Below, one piece after another: positions 7,294 through 16,154 of a stretch of 64,000 nucleotides of DNA (position 1 is its first letter; each line of letters starts with the position of its first letter). Under the pieces are notes generated by a model. The model worked only from the letters and a program-made list of their open reading frames with translations. It searched no databases and was not told where the DNA came from. The position numbers and the translations under genes are program-made. The stretch is from Pandoraea horticolens (lineage in GTDB: Bacteria; Pseudomonadota; Gammaproteobacteria; Burkholderiales; Burkholderiaceae), in the NCBI RefSeq assembly GCF_902459555.1, contig NZ_CABPSM010000005.1:248001-312000 (forward strand), given 5' to 3'.

Positions 7294-7863
7294 ATGCCTT
7301 CACGTTTGTTCGCCACAGTTCGTTCGGCCCCACACCCAACCGCCCGCAAATATGCCCGCCTGTGCGCGCTAACGCTCGCCCTGTGTGCCGGTACCGCGCC
7401 GCTCGCCTCGCGCGCCGCCGAGTTGCCGATGCGCCCGGTCCTATCGCTGGACGCTGCACAGAATGTCATTCGCGCGGCACAGGCCAAAGCCACCGCCGAA
7501 GGCTGGCCATGCGTCATCTCGGTAGTCGACGCCGCCGGACTGCCCGTCGCCCTGGTGCGCATGGATAACGCAGCGGTGCCCGCAGGGGTAGACCTCGCCC
7601 CCGGCAAAGCGCGCACCGCAGCCCTGTTCCGCCGCCCGAGCGGCGTGCTGGAAGACGCGATGAACGGCGGCCGCCGCGCCGTGGGCACCGCCCCCGGTTA
7701 TGTCCTCATGCGCGGCGGTCTGCCGCTGGTCGTGAACGGCACCGTCGTCGGGGCCATCGGCGTATCCGCCGACACCCCTCAGCATGACGAAGAAATCTCC
7801 AAGGCCGGCGTCGACGGCCTGATGAATCCGGATGCGCGTCATGGCAACGCTCAACCCCAATAG
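7294..7863 (+). CDS. Secreted HbpS/GlcG-like (DUF336) protein
   Basis: 189 residues from ATG 7294, chosen because a GGGAG at 7281-7285 precedes it and it gives a signal peptide; the frame is open further upstream but runs through the operator. A hydrophobic core (ALTLALCAGTAPLASRA) is followed by a likely AAE cleavage region. The mature part has the GlcG/HbpS fold pattern: VLSLDAAQNVIRAAQAKA, ISVVDAAGLPVALVRMDNA, and a C-terminal GAIGVSADTPQHDEEISKAG. HbpS-type proteins bind haem or small ligands outside the cytoplasm; the ligand here is unknown. It overlaps the following exporter gene, so the two are co-expressed. Confidence 0.82.
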   Translation: MPSRLFATVRSAPHPTARKYARLCALTLALCAGTAPLASRAAELPMRPVLSLDAAQNVIRAAQAKATAEGWPCVISVVDAAGLPVALVRMDNAAVPAGVDLAPGKARTAALFRRPSGVLEDAMNGGRRAVGTAPGYVLMRGGLPLVVNGTVVGAIGVSADTPQHDEEISKAGVDGLMNPDARHGNAQPQ

Positions 7864-9505
7864 CTCACCCTGCACGCCCAGTACGCCCGACACGCCCGAC
7901 ACCCCCGGCCAATCCGCTGCCAGCCAAACAGCCCCGTCCGCCGGCAGCCTCGCGCTGCTGCTCACGGCCTCGACCGGCTGCGCCATGACGGTACTCGACA
8001 CCAACGTCGTCGGTGTCGTGCTGCCGGCCATCTCGGCGCAACTGCATGCGAGCTTCGCGCAAGTGCAATGGGTCATCGGCGCCTACGTGCTGTGCTTTGC
8101 CGCGCTGCTCCTGCCTGCCGGGTCCATCGCCGACCGCTTCGGCCGGCGTCGTGTCTTCCTTTGCGGCATTGCCGGGTTCGGCGTCGCATCGCTCGCCTGC
8201 GGACTCGCCCCCTCCGCGCAATGGCTTTATCTGGCGCGCGCGACGCAAGGCGTCGGCGCCGCCTTCCTGCTCGCACCGGCACTGGCCATCATCGGACACA
8301 GTTTTCATGAAATGGAAGCCCGCGCCCGCGCGTGGGGGTTGTGGGGCATGGTGATGGGGCTGACGATGGTGCTCTCGCCCTTGATCGGCGGCGTGATCGG
8401 CGACACGCTTGGCTGGCGCTGGGCGTTCCACATCAATGCACCGGTCTGCACCTTGCTCGCGCTGGCTGTCGTGCGCATCGTGCCCGAATCGAAAGCCGAA
8501 GGGCAACGCACCATCGACGTGCCCGGCATTACCCTCTTTGCCGGGGCGATGTTCTGCGTGACATGGGCATTGATTGCCGCGCCCGCCGCCGGATGGACGA
8601 GCCCAGGCATTCTGCTACGTCTGGCTGCCGGTGCGGTGCTCTTCGTGGTGTTCGCCTGGGTGGAGCGCTCTCGCCAGCATCCGATGCTCGATCTGTCGCT
8701 GTTCCGCTCGTGGCCTTTCGCGGGTGCCACGCTCGCGATGTTCTCCTACGCCGCCTGTGCGCAGGTGATGGCTTCGCTGCTGCCGCAGTTTCTTCAGAAC
8801 GCTCGCGGCGAGTCGGTGCTCGGCGCAGGTGTAGCAATGCTGCCCTTCGCGCTGGCGATGTTGTTCCTGCCCCAAATCGGCAAACGCCTCGCCGCTCACC
8901 TGCCGTCGCAACGGATTCTCGTCATTGGTCTGGCATTGACCGGTCTCGGCAACGTGGCGATGGCGTATGTGGCGTCGCGTGGCCACGCTCTCCCGGCAGC
9001 GGCGCTGATGATCGCGATGTTCGTGCTCGGCAGTGGCGGCGGCTTGCTCAACGGCGAGACGCAGAAAGCGATCATGGGGACGATAGCCCGCGATCGCGCG
9101 GGTATGGCCTCAGGCATCAGCACGACGTTCCGCTTCTCCGGCATCCTGCTCGGCTACACGGCGCTCGGTGCGGTTCTGAGCGCGGGAGTGCATCGCAGTG
9201 TCGCGGCCCGTCTTCCGTCGCTCGTCGGCGCGACGCAAGGAGGCGTTGCAGACGATCTGGCGGCACGGCTTGAATTCGCCGACGCGATCTCCGCAGGCGA
9301 CTTTGCGCAAGCCCTACGTCCGTATCCCGCAACGCTGGGTCATACCCTGCTCGACGCGGGTCGCAACGCCTACGCCAGTGGCTTCAGCGGGGCCTTCTTC
9401 GCTGCCGGTGTCTTCGCGGCGCTGTGTGCGCTCGCGGTGCATCTGAGCATGGGTCGTGCGCACAGCCGTGAGACGGCCATCGCCGAGGTGTCGCGTTTGT
9501 CCTGA
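7832..9505 (+). CDS. MFS exporter, DHA2 (EmrB/QacA) 14-helix family
   Basis: 557 residues with the expected pattern of 14 transmembrane helices. After a Pro/Thr/Ser-rich N-terminus comes helix 1 (LALLLTASTGCAMTVLDTNVVGVVLPAI), whose LDTNVVGVVLP motif is diagnostic for DHA2 exporters, and the cytoplasmic loop motif GSIADRFGRRRVF. These proteins expel drugs or toxic metabolites with proton import. The start overlaps the HbpS-like gene by 32 bp (ATG 7832; ATG 7841 is an alternative), indicating one operon under the LysR operator. The substrate is not predictable. Confidence 0.9.
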   Translation: MRVMATLNPNSSPCTPSTPDTPDTPGQSAASQTAPSAGSLALLLTASTGCAMTVLDTNVVGVVLPAISAQLHASFAQVQWVIGAYVLCFAALLLPAGSIADRFGRRRVFLCGIAGFGVASLACGLAPSAQWLYLARATQGVGAAFLLAPALAIIGHSFHEMEARARAWGLWGMVMGLTMVLSPLIGGVIGDTLGWRWAFHINAPVCTLLALAVVRIVPESKAEGQRTIDVPGITLFAGAMFCVTWALIAAPAAGWTSPGILLRLAAGAVLFVVFAWVERSRQHPMLDLSLFRSWPFAGATLAMFSYAACAQVMASLLPQFLQNARGESVLGAGVAMLPFALAMLFLPQIGKRLAAHLPSQRILVIGLALTGLGNVAMAYVASRGHALPAAALMIAMFVLGSGGGLLNGETQKAIMGTIARDRAGMASGISTTFRFSGILLGYTALGAVLSAGVHRSVAARLPSLVGATQGGVADDLAARLEFADAISAGDFAQALRPYPATLGHTLLDAGRNAYASGFSGAFFAAGVFAALCALAVHLSMGRAHSRETAIAEVSRLS

Positions 9506-9602
9506 TACCCGGCTCGGATATCGACACGTCAGGACACGACGGTCCTGCCTCCCGAACGCCCGCCCGGCAGGGCTGACGGGCTCGTCGGGCACGCGCCGGG
9601 CC

Positions 9603-9619
9603 TCGTGAGGGCCTCACGA
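9603..9619. promoter_or_regulatory. 17-bp palindrome upstream of the importer operon promoter
   Basis: TCGTGAGG and CCTCACGA flank a single G. It lies 39 bp upstream of the candidate -35 at 9658, an activator-type position. Its binding protein is unknown; the GntR at 21216 is a candidate only by association. Confidence 0.4.
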
Positions 9620-9657
9620 CCACATGGCCTGGCACTAAGCAAAGCAAAATCCATCGT

Positions 9658-9687
9658 TTGGACCAGCCCCCTCAAGGCTTCTAGAAT
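9658..9687 (+). promoter_or_regulatory. Sigma-70-like promoter for the 9.7-21.2 kb operon
   Basis: TTGGAC (9658-9663) and TAGAAT (9682-9687) with an 18-bp spacer. Transcription would begin near 9694, about 27 bp before the GTG of the leader frame. Confidence 0.5.
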
Positions 9688-9720
9688 GGACGCGTCGTTC
9701 TTTCTCTGTTGGGAGCTGTC

Positions 9721-9837
9721 GTGTCTAGTCGTTCTGCCTCGGGCGCACTAATCGCCGCCATTGTCGCCACCGCCGCCTTCCCCTGCACTGCCTCCATCGC
9801 TGCGCCCCGTCGTCAGCGCACGGGAGGCCGGGCATGA
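9721..9837 (+). CDS. Small 38-residue leader frame with signal-peptide-like core
   Basis: A GTG start five bases after GGGAG opens a 38-codon frame ending in a TGA that overlaps the ATG of the next gene (ATGA). The product has a hydrophobic stretch (GALIAAIVATAAFPCTASIAA) and a basic end. It may be a coupling leader peptide or the surviving signal-peptide stub of a deleted secreted protein. It follows a good promoter, so translation is plausible. Confidence 0.4.
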   Translation: MSSRSASGALIAAIVATAAFPCTASIAAPRRQRTGGRA

Positions 9838-10694
9838 GCCAGCTTCCCGCACCGGTACTCGATCACGTTGTCATCAACGTCAAAGGCGAACTCGACGCCT
9901 CGGTGGATATCTACCGCCGTCTGGGCTTCGCCCTGACCGAGCGCGGCCACCATTCGCTCGGCACCAGCAATCATTTGGCCATCTTCGGGGAAAACTACCT
10001 CGAACTCCTCGGCTACGAGGCCGGCAAATCGACGGCACGCCCGGACGTCACCCAAGCCCCCCTGGGTCTGACGGGGCTTGTGTTCAAGACGCAAGACTCG
10101 CACGGGCTATTCGCCGGATTGCAGGCGCGCGGCGTCGGCGTGGAAACGCCCGCCGAATTCTTCCGCCCGGTGCGGTTGCCGGACGGCACCACGCAAGACG
10201 CCCGCTTCCGGACGGTGCGTCTGGCCAGCGAACTCGTTCGCAGCGGCCGCACCTTCTTCTGCCATCACTTCACGCCCGAGCACGTCTGGCGCGACGAATG
10301 GCGTGACCATCCGAACGGCGTGACCGACATCGTCGGCTTCGTGATCGCGTCGCCGAACCCGGCGGTCACCGCCGCGCTTTACGACCGTGTCTTCGGCCCC
10401 GGAATACTCTCGGCCACCGGTACGCTGGGCTATTCGTTCACGGCTGGCCGCGCACGTGTGCACTTCGTTACGCCCGCCGAGGCCGAGCAACGCTTCGGTA
10501 AGGTCGAGACGACCGACGACGGCAGCGAGCGCAACGTCGCCCTTATCCTGCGCACCCGCTCCCTCGCCCAAACCCAAGCCACGCTGCGAGAGAACGGCGT
10601 GCCGTGGACCACACTTCAGGACGGCGCCATCCTTGTGACCGCTGCGGACGGCTTCCACGTCGCGCTCCAGTTCGTCGAAGGGGATGACGCATGA
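9834..10694 (+). CDS. VOC/glyoxalase-like (PF13468-type) enzyme
   Basis: 286 residues. The N-terminal half begins LDHVVINVKGELDASVDIYRRLGFALTERGHHSLGTSNHLAIF, the pattern of the glyoxalase_3 domain, with metal-ligand-type His and Glu positions (HVV; ENYLELLGY). A second VOC-like half includes CHHFTPEHVWRDEW and ends DGFHVALQF. Family members range from lyases to dioxygenase-like enzymes, so the reaction is open. The start overlaps the leader frame and the stop overlaps the next start (ATGA), placing it at the head of the operon. Confidence 0.78.
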   Translation: MSQLPAPVLDHVVINVKGELDASVDIYRRLGFALTERGHHSLGTSNHLAIFGENYLELLGYEAGKSTARPDVTQAPLGLTGLVFKTQDSHGLFAGLQARGVGVETPAEFFRPVRLPDGTTQDARFRTVRLASELVRSGRTFFCHHFTPEHVWRDEWRDHPNGVTDIVGFVIASPNPAVTAALYDRVFGPGILSATGTLGYSFTAGRARVHFVTPAEAEQRFGKVETTDDGSERNVALILRTRSLAQTQATLRENGVPWTTLQDGAILVTAADGFHVALQFVEGDDA

Positions 10695-11797
10695 GCGGAG
10701 AACCGACCTGGTGGCAGGCGTTCGGCGTCGACTATGCAGACGCCCGCCAGCGCTTTCGTGCCGCCGCCGACCGCGCAGGGGCCAGCCTGGGCACTTATGT
10801 TCACCCGGACGCCAAAGCCCCTGACGGCAGCGAACTGAGTATCGACGTCGCCCGGCTTGGCCCGGCTCACGCACCGCATCAACTGCTCGCCATCAGCGGC
10901 ACGCACGGCCTCGAAGGCGGTGCCGGCTCCGCCGTGCAGACCGCATGGCTGGCACACGCCGCCAAGACCTTGCCCGCCGATGTCGCCGTGACCTTCGTGC
11001 ATGCGCTCAATCCTTACGGATTCGCGCACGCCACGCGCACCACCGAGCACAACGTCGATCTGAACCGGAACTTCATCGATCACGACCGTGCGCATCCGGT
11101 CAACGTTCACTACGCGTCGCTGCACGATCATCTGATCCCGGCGGAATGGACGACCGACGGTCTTGCCCAAAGCGCGCTCGCCATCGACGCGTTCCGCCGC
11201 GAACACGGACCGGATGCGCTGTTCAACACGTTGGCAAGCGGCCAGTACACGCACGCCGACGGTCTCATCTACGGCGGACGCGCACGCGAATGGTCGAACG
11301 TCACGTTGCAGACCATCGTCGAGCGCGACCTGTCGCAAGCGCAGCGTATCGGCCTGATCGACTGGCATACGGGCATCGGCGAGTACGGCGAACCGTTCTT
11401 CCTGTGCTTCAACGCCGAGGCCAGCTACGCGCAGCGCGAAGCCGCACGCTGGTGGGGCGCGCAGCGGGTGCTCGATCAACGGCCGCATGGCCTGCGCCGT
11501 CCCGACTATCAAGGACTGGTGTTCCGTGGCGTCGAGCAGTTCGCGCAGGGACGGCCGGTCATCGGCGCCGTGGTGGAATTCGGCACACGGGGGTCGAACG
11601 CCAGCATCGCGAACCGTCTCGACCAATGGCTGCGCTCGCGCGCCAAGGCGCATCCCGACGCCGTGCGTGACCGCCAGTTGCGCGCGGATGTGCTCGATGC
11701 CTTCGTACCCATCTCGTCTGTCTGGCGCAACAGCGTGCTCACGCATGGCTTGCAGATCACGGCGCAGGCATTGCAAGGACTTGCCACGGCGGCATGA
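10691..11797 (+). CDS. DUF2817 (M14-like zinc carboxypeptidase fold) hydrolase
   Basis: 368 residues matching the DUF2817 family, related to M14 metallocarboxypeptidases. Visible motifs are SGTHGLEGGAGSA (zinc-site His and Glu), HALNPYGFAHATR, NVDLNRNFIDHD and DWHTGIGEYGEPFF. No signal peptide is seen, so it acts in the cytoplasm. It probably cleaves an amide or peptide bond in the compound brought in by the ABC importer encoded in the same operon; that role is inference. It overlaps the VOC gene by 4 bp. Confidence 0.8.
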   Translation: MSGEPTWWQAFGVDYADARQRFRAAADRAGASLGTYVHPDAKAPDGSELSIDVARLGPAHAPHQLLAISGTHGLEGGAGSAVQTAWLAHAAKTLPADVAVTFVHALNPYGFAHATRTTEHNVDLNRNFIDHDRAHPVNVHYASLHDHLIPAEWTTDGLAQSALAIDAFRREHGPDALFNTLASGQYTHADGLIYGGRAREWSNVTLQTIVERDLSQAQRIGLIDWHTGIGEYGEPFFLCFNAEASYAQREAARWWGAQRVLDQRPHGLRRPDYQGLVFRGVEQFAQGRPVIGAVVEFGTRGSNASIANRLDQWLRSRAKAHPDAVRDRQLRADVLDAFVPISSVWRNSVLTHGLQITAQALQGLATAA

Positions 11798-11928
11798 GCC
11801 GCGTGAACGGCGTTAGCAACGTTAGCGACAGCGGCTAGCCGCACAACGCCCCAACCCACCCGCTTTTTAACTTGGATCGGCGACTGCCCGAGGGCGTCGC
11901 TCACTCTGAATTCGACTCTCGACTCAAC

Positions 11929-12945
11929 ATGAAAGCCATCGTATTGCGTGAACACGGCGACAACGACCGTCTAAAACTGGAAACCGACTTTCCCGACCCC
12001 GTTGCGGGCGAAGGCGAAGTGGTGCTGCGCGTGCGCGCGTCCTCGCTGAACTATCACGACGTGTTTACCCGCCGCGGCATGCCCGGCATCAAGCTGCCGT
12101 TCCCGGTCATCATCGGGCTGGACGTCGCGGGCGAAATCGCGAGCATCGGTCCCGGCGTGCAGGGCTGGTCGGTCGGCGATCGGGTGCTGGTCGATCCGAT
12201 CAATCGTGTGACGGGTGGCCTCGTTGGCGAGACGACCCACGGCGGTCTGGCCGAACTGTGCCGCGTGCCCGAGCATCAACTCGTTCGTTTGCCCGACGGC
12301 GTGTCGTTCGACGACGCCGCCGCGCTGCCGGTCGCCTACGGCACGGCGCTGCGCATGATGCATCGCATCGGTCAGGTCAAAGCCGGCGAGCGCGTGCTGA
12401 TTCTCGGCGCGAGTGGCGGCGTGGGCGTGTGCGCGGTGCAACTTGCGAAGCTCGCGGGCGCTGAAGTCATCGCCTGTGCCGGGTCGCGCGAGAAGGGCGA
12501 ACGCCTGCGCGAACTGGGCGCCGACGACATCATTCACTATACCGAGGAAGACTTCGTCGAGGTGGTGCGTGCGCGCTATGGCAAAGCGGCACGCCGACGC
12601 GGGGCAGCAGTCAATGGCGGCGTCGACGTCGTTGTGAACTTCACCGGCGGCGACACCTGGACACGCTCGCTGCGCACGCTGCGTCAGGGCGGCCGCGTGC
12701 TGACCTGCGGCGCCACGGCGGGCTTCGATCCGAAGGAAGACCTGCGCTTCATCTGGACATTCGAGTTGCAGATTCGCGGCTCGAACGGCTGGGAACGCGA
12801 AGACCTCCACGAACTGCTCGAACTGGTCGCCAGCGGCAAGCTACGCGTGCTAGTCGACAAGAAGTGGCCGCTGGAAGAAGGTGCGCAAGCTCTCGCCTCG
12901 CTGGAAAACCGCCAGATCGTCGGCAAGGTACTGGTGGGCGCATGA
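11929..12945 (+). CDS. Zinc-type alcohol dehydrogenase / quinone oxidoreductase (MDR)
   Basis: 338 residues from ATG 11929, the conserved MKAIVLREHG start; the open frame upstream is not conserved-looking. The GroES-like domain (SLNYHDVFTRRGMPG, GLDVAGEI) is followed by an NADP-binding Rossmann fold with GASGGVGVCAVQLAK at about residue 160. The Cys residues of the structural zinc loop are absent, as in quinone-oxidoreductase-like members. In this setting it could reduce or oxidise an acyl or enoyl intermediate. The stop overlaps the thioesterase start (ATGA). Confidence 0.85.
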   Translation: MKAIVLREHGDNDRLKLETDFPDPVAGEGEVVLRVRASSLNYHDVFTRRGMPGIKLPFPVIIGLDVAGEIASIGPGVQGWSVGDRVLVDPINRVTGGLVGETTHGGLAELCRVPEHQLVRLPDGVSFDDAAALPVAYGTALRMMHRIGQVKAGERVLILGASGGVGVCAVQLAKLAGAEVIACAGSREKGERLRELGADDIIHYTEEDFVEVVRARYGKAARRRGAAVNGGVDVVVNFTGGDTWTRSLRTLRQGGRVLTCGATAGFDPKEDLRFIWTFELQIRGSNGWEREDLHELLELVASGKLRVLVDKKWPLEEGAQALASLENRQIVGKVLVGA

Positions 12946-13373
12946 GCACGGCGACGACCACCCTGTCCGTCGAACAGGTACAGCAAGCCTTCGACAACTC
13001 GACCTTCATCGCCTGGCTCGGCATGCGCGTGACATCGCTCGATCACGATGCCCAGACCATCGATGTCCACATTCCGTTTCAAAACGCGTTCGAGCGCGGC
13101 GCCGGCACGCGTCAATGGCACGGCGGACCGCTCGCCGCCATTATCGACACGGTCGGCGACTTCGCCGTGGGCATGCTCGTCGGGCGCGGTCTGCCGACGG
13201 TCAATTTCCGCGTCGACTACCTGCGCCCCGCCATCGACACCGATCTGCGCGCCGTGGCCCGAGTGCGCCGTCTCGGCAAGAGCATCGGCGTGGCCGACGT
13301 CGACCTGTTCAATGCACAGGACGCGCTGGTCGCCATCGGCCGCGCGAGCTACGCCACGTTGCCGCCCGCCTGA
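12942..13373 (+). CDS. PaaI-type hotdog-fold acyl-CoA thioesterase
   Basis: 143 residues. The hotdog core shows HGGPLAAIIDTVGDFAVGM, the PaaI-like motif with catalytic-type Asp, then TVNFRVDYLRPA and a final strand with VGRASYATLP-like sequence. These enzymes hydrolyse aryl- or acyl-CoA esters. It is coupled to the MDR gene by an ATGA overlap, and the operon also encodes an acyl-CoA ligase, so it may recycle CoA from stalled intermediates. Confidence 0.82.
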   Translation: MSTATTTLSVEQVQQAFDNSTFIAWLGMRVTSLDHDAQTIDVHIPFQNAFERGAGTRQWHGGPLAAIIDTVGDFAVGMLVGRGLPTVNFRVDYLRPAIDTDLRAVARVRRLGKSIGVADVDLFNAQDALVAIGRASYATLPPA

Positions 13374-13459
13374 GACACGCGCGCACGGCAACGATCACCG
13401 CTTTGAGTATTGAAGGCGCCGGCGGGAACGCACGGGCGCCGCGTCTTCCGGAGTTCATC

Positions 13460-15109
13460 ATGCGTAATCCCCGGGGCCTTTCCCGACGTCAGTTTCTGTA
13501 TCGCAGCGCCAGCGGCGCGCTGGCTGCCACCTCAGCCACCTTTGCGGGCACCGCGGGTTGGCTCGCCTCGCCTGCGCAGGCGATAGCAGCGGATGCCGCG
13601 CCGCGTCGCGGCGGCACGCTCGTGGCGAGTTGGGGCGGACTGGAACCGCAGGCGCTCTTCGTGCCGGGCGGCGGCGGTTCCAGCCCTTTCATGACATCGA
13701 CGAAGATTCTCGAACGGCTGCTGAAGATCGACGAGAAACTCGCGTTCCAGCCGGTGCTTGCCACCGACGTGCGGGCGTCGAGCGACTTCAAAACGTATAC
13801 GGTCACGCTGCGCAAGAACGTGCAGTGGCACGACGGCAAGCCCTTCACGGCCGACGACGTCGTCTACAACGTGCAGGAGCACTGGAAGCCGATTGCCGCA
13901 GGCGTCGCACTCAAAGCGCTCAAGCGCGTGAGCACGACGGACGCGCACACCGTCAAGCTGGAATTCTCCACACCGGTGCCGGAGTTCTTCTTCAAGTCGA
14001 TTCTCGCCGGTCAGTATCAGGTGTTGGTGCCGAAGCATCTGTATGCAGGCAAAGACATCATTACGAACCCCGTGAACAACGCGCCTATCGGCACGGGCCC
14101 CTGGAAGTATGGCCAGTGGGTGCGGGGCAGCCACGTCGCGTACGCACGCAACGAACAATACTGGAACGCCGCGCAACCGTACCCGGACAAGCTCATCATT
14201 CGCTGGTGGAGCGATCCGGCATCGCGCTCGGCTGCGCTCGAGACTGGTGAACTGGGCGTCGCGTTTTCCAATCCGGTGCCTGCGCGCGACATCGACCGGC
14301 TCGTGAAAACGGGCAAGATCGCGGTGGAAACGAAGGGCTACGAGAATGCGGCATGGACAGTGACGGTCGAGTTCAATCAGCGACGCGAACACGTCAAGCG
14401 GCGCGAAGTGCGTCAGGCGATTCTGCACGCCATCGACCGCAAGTTCATCATCGACACGATCTACTTCGGTCGCGGCAAGCCGGCCGTCTCGCCCATTTTC
14501 CGCAGCAACCCGCTGTTCTTCACCGACGACGTGCCGAAGTACCCATTCGACCCCGCGAAGGCCAACGCGTTGCTCGACGCCGCCGGTCTGCCGCGCAAGA
14601 ACGGCTCGCGCTTCTCGATCAATCTGGTCGCCGCCGCGTGGTTCGAAGAGAACGCCAAGCTCGGCCAGTATCTGAAGCAGGCACTACAGGACATCGGCAT
14701 TACCGTGAAGCTCGACTCGCTCGACCGCGCTACGTCGCTCAAGCGCATCTACAGCGATTACGACTACGACATCGCCGTGTCGAACTTCACCGCACCGCTT
14801 GAGCTGGTGCCGGTAGTCACGCAGTTCTATACAACGGACGGCATCGTCAAGGGCGCCGCTTTCCGAAATGCCACCGGGTATTCGAATCCGGCGATGGATG
14901 CGCTCGTCGACCGTCTTACCGTCGAGACCGACAACACGAAGCGGCAGAAGCTCGCGCACGACTTTGCGCGTCTGGCCGCGACCGATGTGCCACTCGTGCC
15001 GCTCGTCGAGATGGAATCGTTCACGCTCTCGCGCACCAACGTGCGGCGCGCGACGACCAGCGCCAACGTGCAGGGCGACGCGCTGGCCGACGTCTGGCTC
15101 GCCTCGTGA
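13460..15109 (+). CDS. ABC importer substrate-binding protein, SBP_bac_5 family, Tat signal
   Basis: 549 residues from ATG 13460, six bases after GGAG. The N-terminus has a twin-arginine signal (SRRQFLY) and hydrophobic core ending near AQA, so the folded protein reaches the periplasm by Tat. The mature protein has family-5 signatures: PVLATDVRASSDFKTYTV, WHDGKPFTADDVVYNV, GTGPWKYGQW, and Asp-Ile-Ala-Val near the C-terminus. Family 5 binds di/oligopeptides, nickel complexes, opines or glycosides. A Tat-type signal is less common than Sec for this family. It heads the importer genes. Confidence 0.9.
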   Translation: MRNPRGLSRRQFLYRSASGALAATSATFAGTAGWLASPAQAIAADAAPRRGGTLVASWGGLEPQALFVPGGGGSSPFMTSTKILERLLKIDEKLAFQPVLATDVRASSDFKTYTVTLRKNVQWHDGKPFTADDVVYNVQEHWKPIAAGVALKALKRVSTTDAHTVKLEFSTPVPEFFFKSILAGQYQVLVPKHLYAGKDIITNPVNNAPIGTGPWKYGQWVRGSHVAYARNEQYWNAAQPYPDKLIIRWWSDPASRSAALETGELGVAFSNPVPARDIDRLVKTGKIAVETKGYENAAWTVTVEFNQRREHVKRREVRQAILHAIDRKFIIDTIYFGRGKPAVSPIFRSNPLFFTDDVPKYPFDPAKANALLDAAGLPRKNGSRFSINLVAAAWFEENAKLGQYLKQALQDIGITVKLDSLDRATSLKRIYSDYDYDIAVSNFTAPLELVPVVTQFYTTDGIVKGAAFRNATGYSNPAMDALVDRLTVETDNTKRQKLAHDFARLAATDVPLVPLVEMESFTLSRTNVRRATTSANVQGDALADVWLAS

Positions 15110-15122
15110 GGAGACCGCTGCC

Positions 15123-16115
15123 ATGGTGACGCGCTTGCTGTTGCGCCGTGTCGCGCAGGCGATTCCGCTGCTGCTCGGCGTGATCGTCATGAACTTCTGC
15201 CTGATCCAGTCGGTGCCGGGCACGTTGCTCGACGTGATGACCGCCGAACAGCAGGTCACGGACCCCGCGCTGATCGAACGTCTGCGCGTGACCTATGGCA
15301 TGGACAAGCCGCTGTGGCAGCAACTGCTCCACTACATCGATGCGGTGGCGCATCTCGATCTCGGCTACTCGTATCGCCACAATCTGCCGGTGTTCGACGT
15401 CATCATGACGCATCTTCCCGCCACGCTGGTGTTGATGCTGGCGAGCCTCGCCGTCGCCGTGATCGTCGGTGTGGCGGCCGGTGTCGTCGCCGCCGTCAAC
15501 GTGAACACATGGCGCGATACGCTCGTGTCGGCCGCTGCCGTCGTGTGTTTCGCGGCCCCCAGCTTCTGGCTGGGGATCATGCTCATCATCCTGTTCTCGG
15601 TAAAGCTGGGTTGGTTTCCCGTAGGCGGCATGACGACCATCGGCATGGACTACGGCACGGGGGTCGCCGGCGCGTGGCACGCCTCGCTCGACGTGCTGCA
15701 TCACCTCGCACTGCCCGCGCTGACCCTCGGTCTGTTCTACGCCGCCACGTATGCACGCGTCATGCGCGCGTCGATGCTGGAAGTCGCTCGTCAGGATCAC
15801 GTGCGTACCGCGCAGGCGAAAGGTCTCACGCGCCGCGCCGTGATTACCCGGCATATGGTGCGCAACGCGATGCTGCCGGTCGTCACCCTGCTGGGGCTGC
15901 AACTGGGCACCGTGCTGGGGGGCAGCATCGTCGTGGAAGCCGTGTTCAGTTGGCCCGGCATCGGCGGGGTGCTCTTCGACAGCGTGATGAGCCGCAACTA
16001 TCCCGTGGTGCTGGGACTGCTCGTGCTCAGCTCGGCGCTGGTCATCGTCGCGAACATCGCGGTGGATCTCGTCTACACACGGCTCGATCCTCGTATTCGC
16101 ACGCACGCCTCGTGA
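15123..16115 (+). CDS. ABC importer permease, DppB/OppB type
   Basis: 330 residues with about six transmembrane helices. It begins MVTRLLLRRVAQAIPLLLGV, as in DppB, with the YGMDKPLWQQLLHYI and LGYSYRHNLPV periplasmic loop and the EAA loop (RTAQAKGLTRRAVITRHMVRNAMLPVV) that contacts the ATPase. The last part has the conserved VVEAVFSWPGIGGVL. It starts 13 bp after the binding-protein stop; no terminator lies between them. Confidence 0.92.
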   Translation: MVTRLLLRRVAQAIPLLLGVIVMNFCLIQSVPGTLLDVMTAEQQVTDPALIERLRVTYGMDKPLWQQLLHYIDAVAHLDLGYSYRHNLPVFDVIMTHLPATLVLMLASLAVAVIVGVAAGVVAAVNVNTWRDTLVSAAAVVCFAAPSFWLGIMLIILFSVKLGWFPVGGMTTIGMDYGTGVAGAWHASLDVLHHLALPALTLGLFYAATYARVMRASMLEVARQDHVRTAQAKGLTRRAVITRHMVRNAMLPVVTLLGLQLGTVLGGSIVVEAVFSWPGIGGVLFDSVMSRNYPVVLGLLVLSSALVIVANIAVDLVYTRLDPRIRTHAS

Positions 16116-16154
16116 ATTTCCGCAGTGCTTTACCGTAACGAACCGGTCTGTCCC

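Noticed and set aside
12881-13459. Longer N-terminus for the importer binding protein
   Set aside because: It would run through the thioesterase gene in another phase. ATG 13460 gives a clean Tat signal and a GGAG at proper distance.
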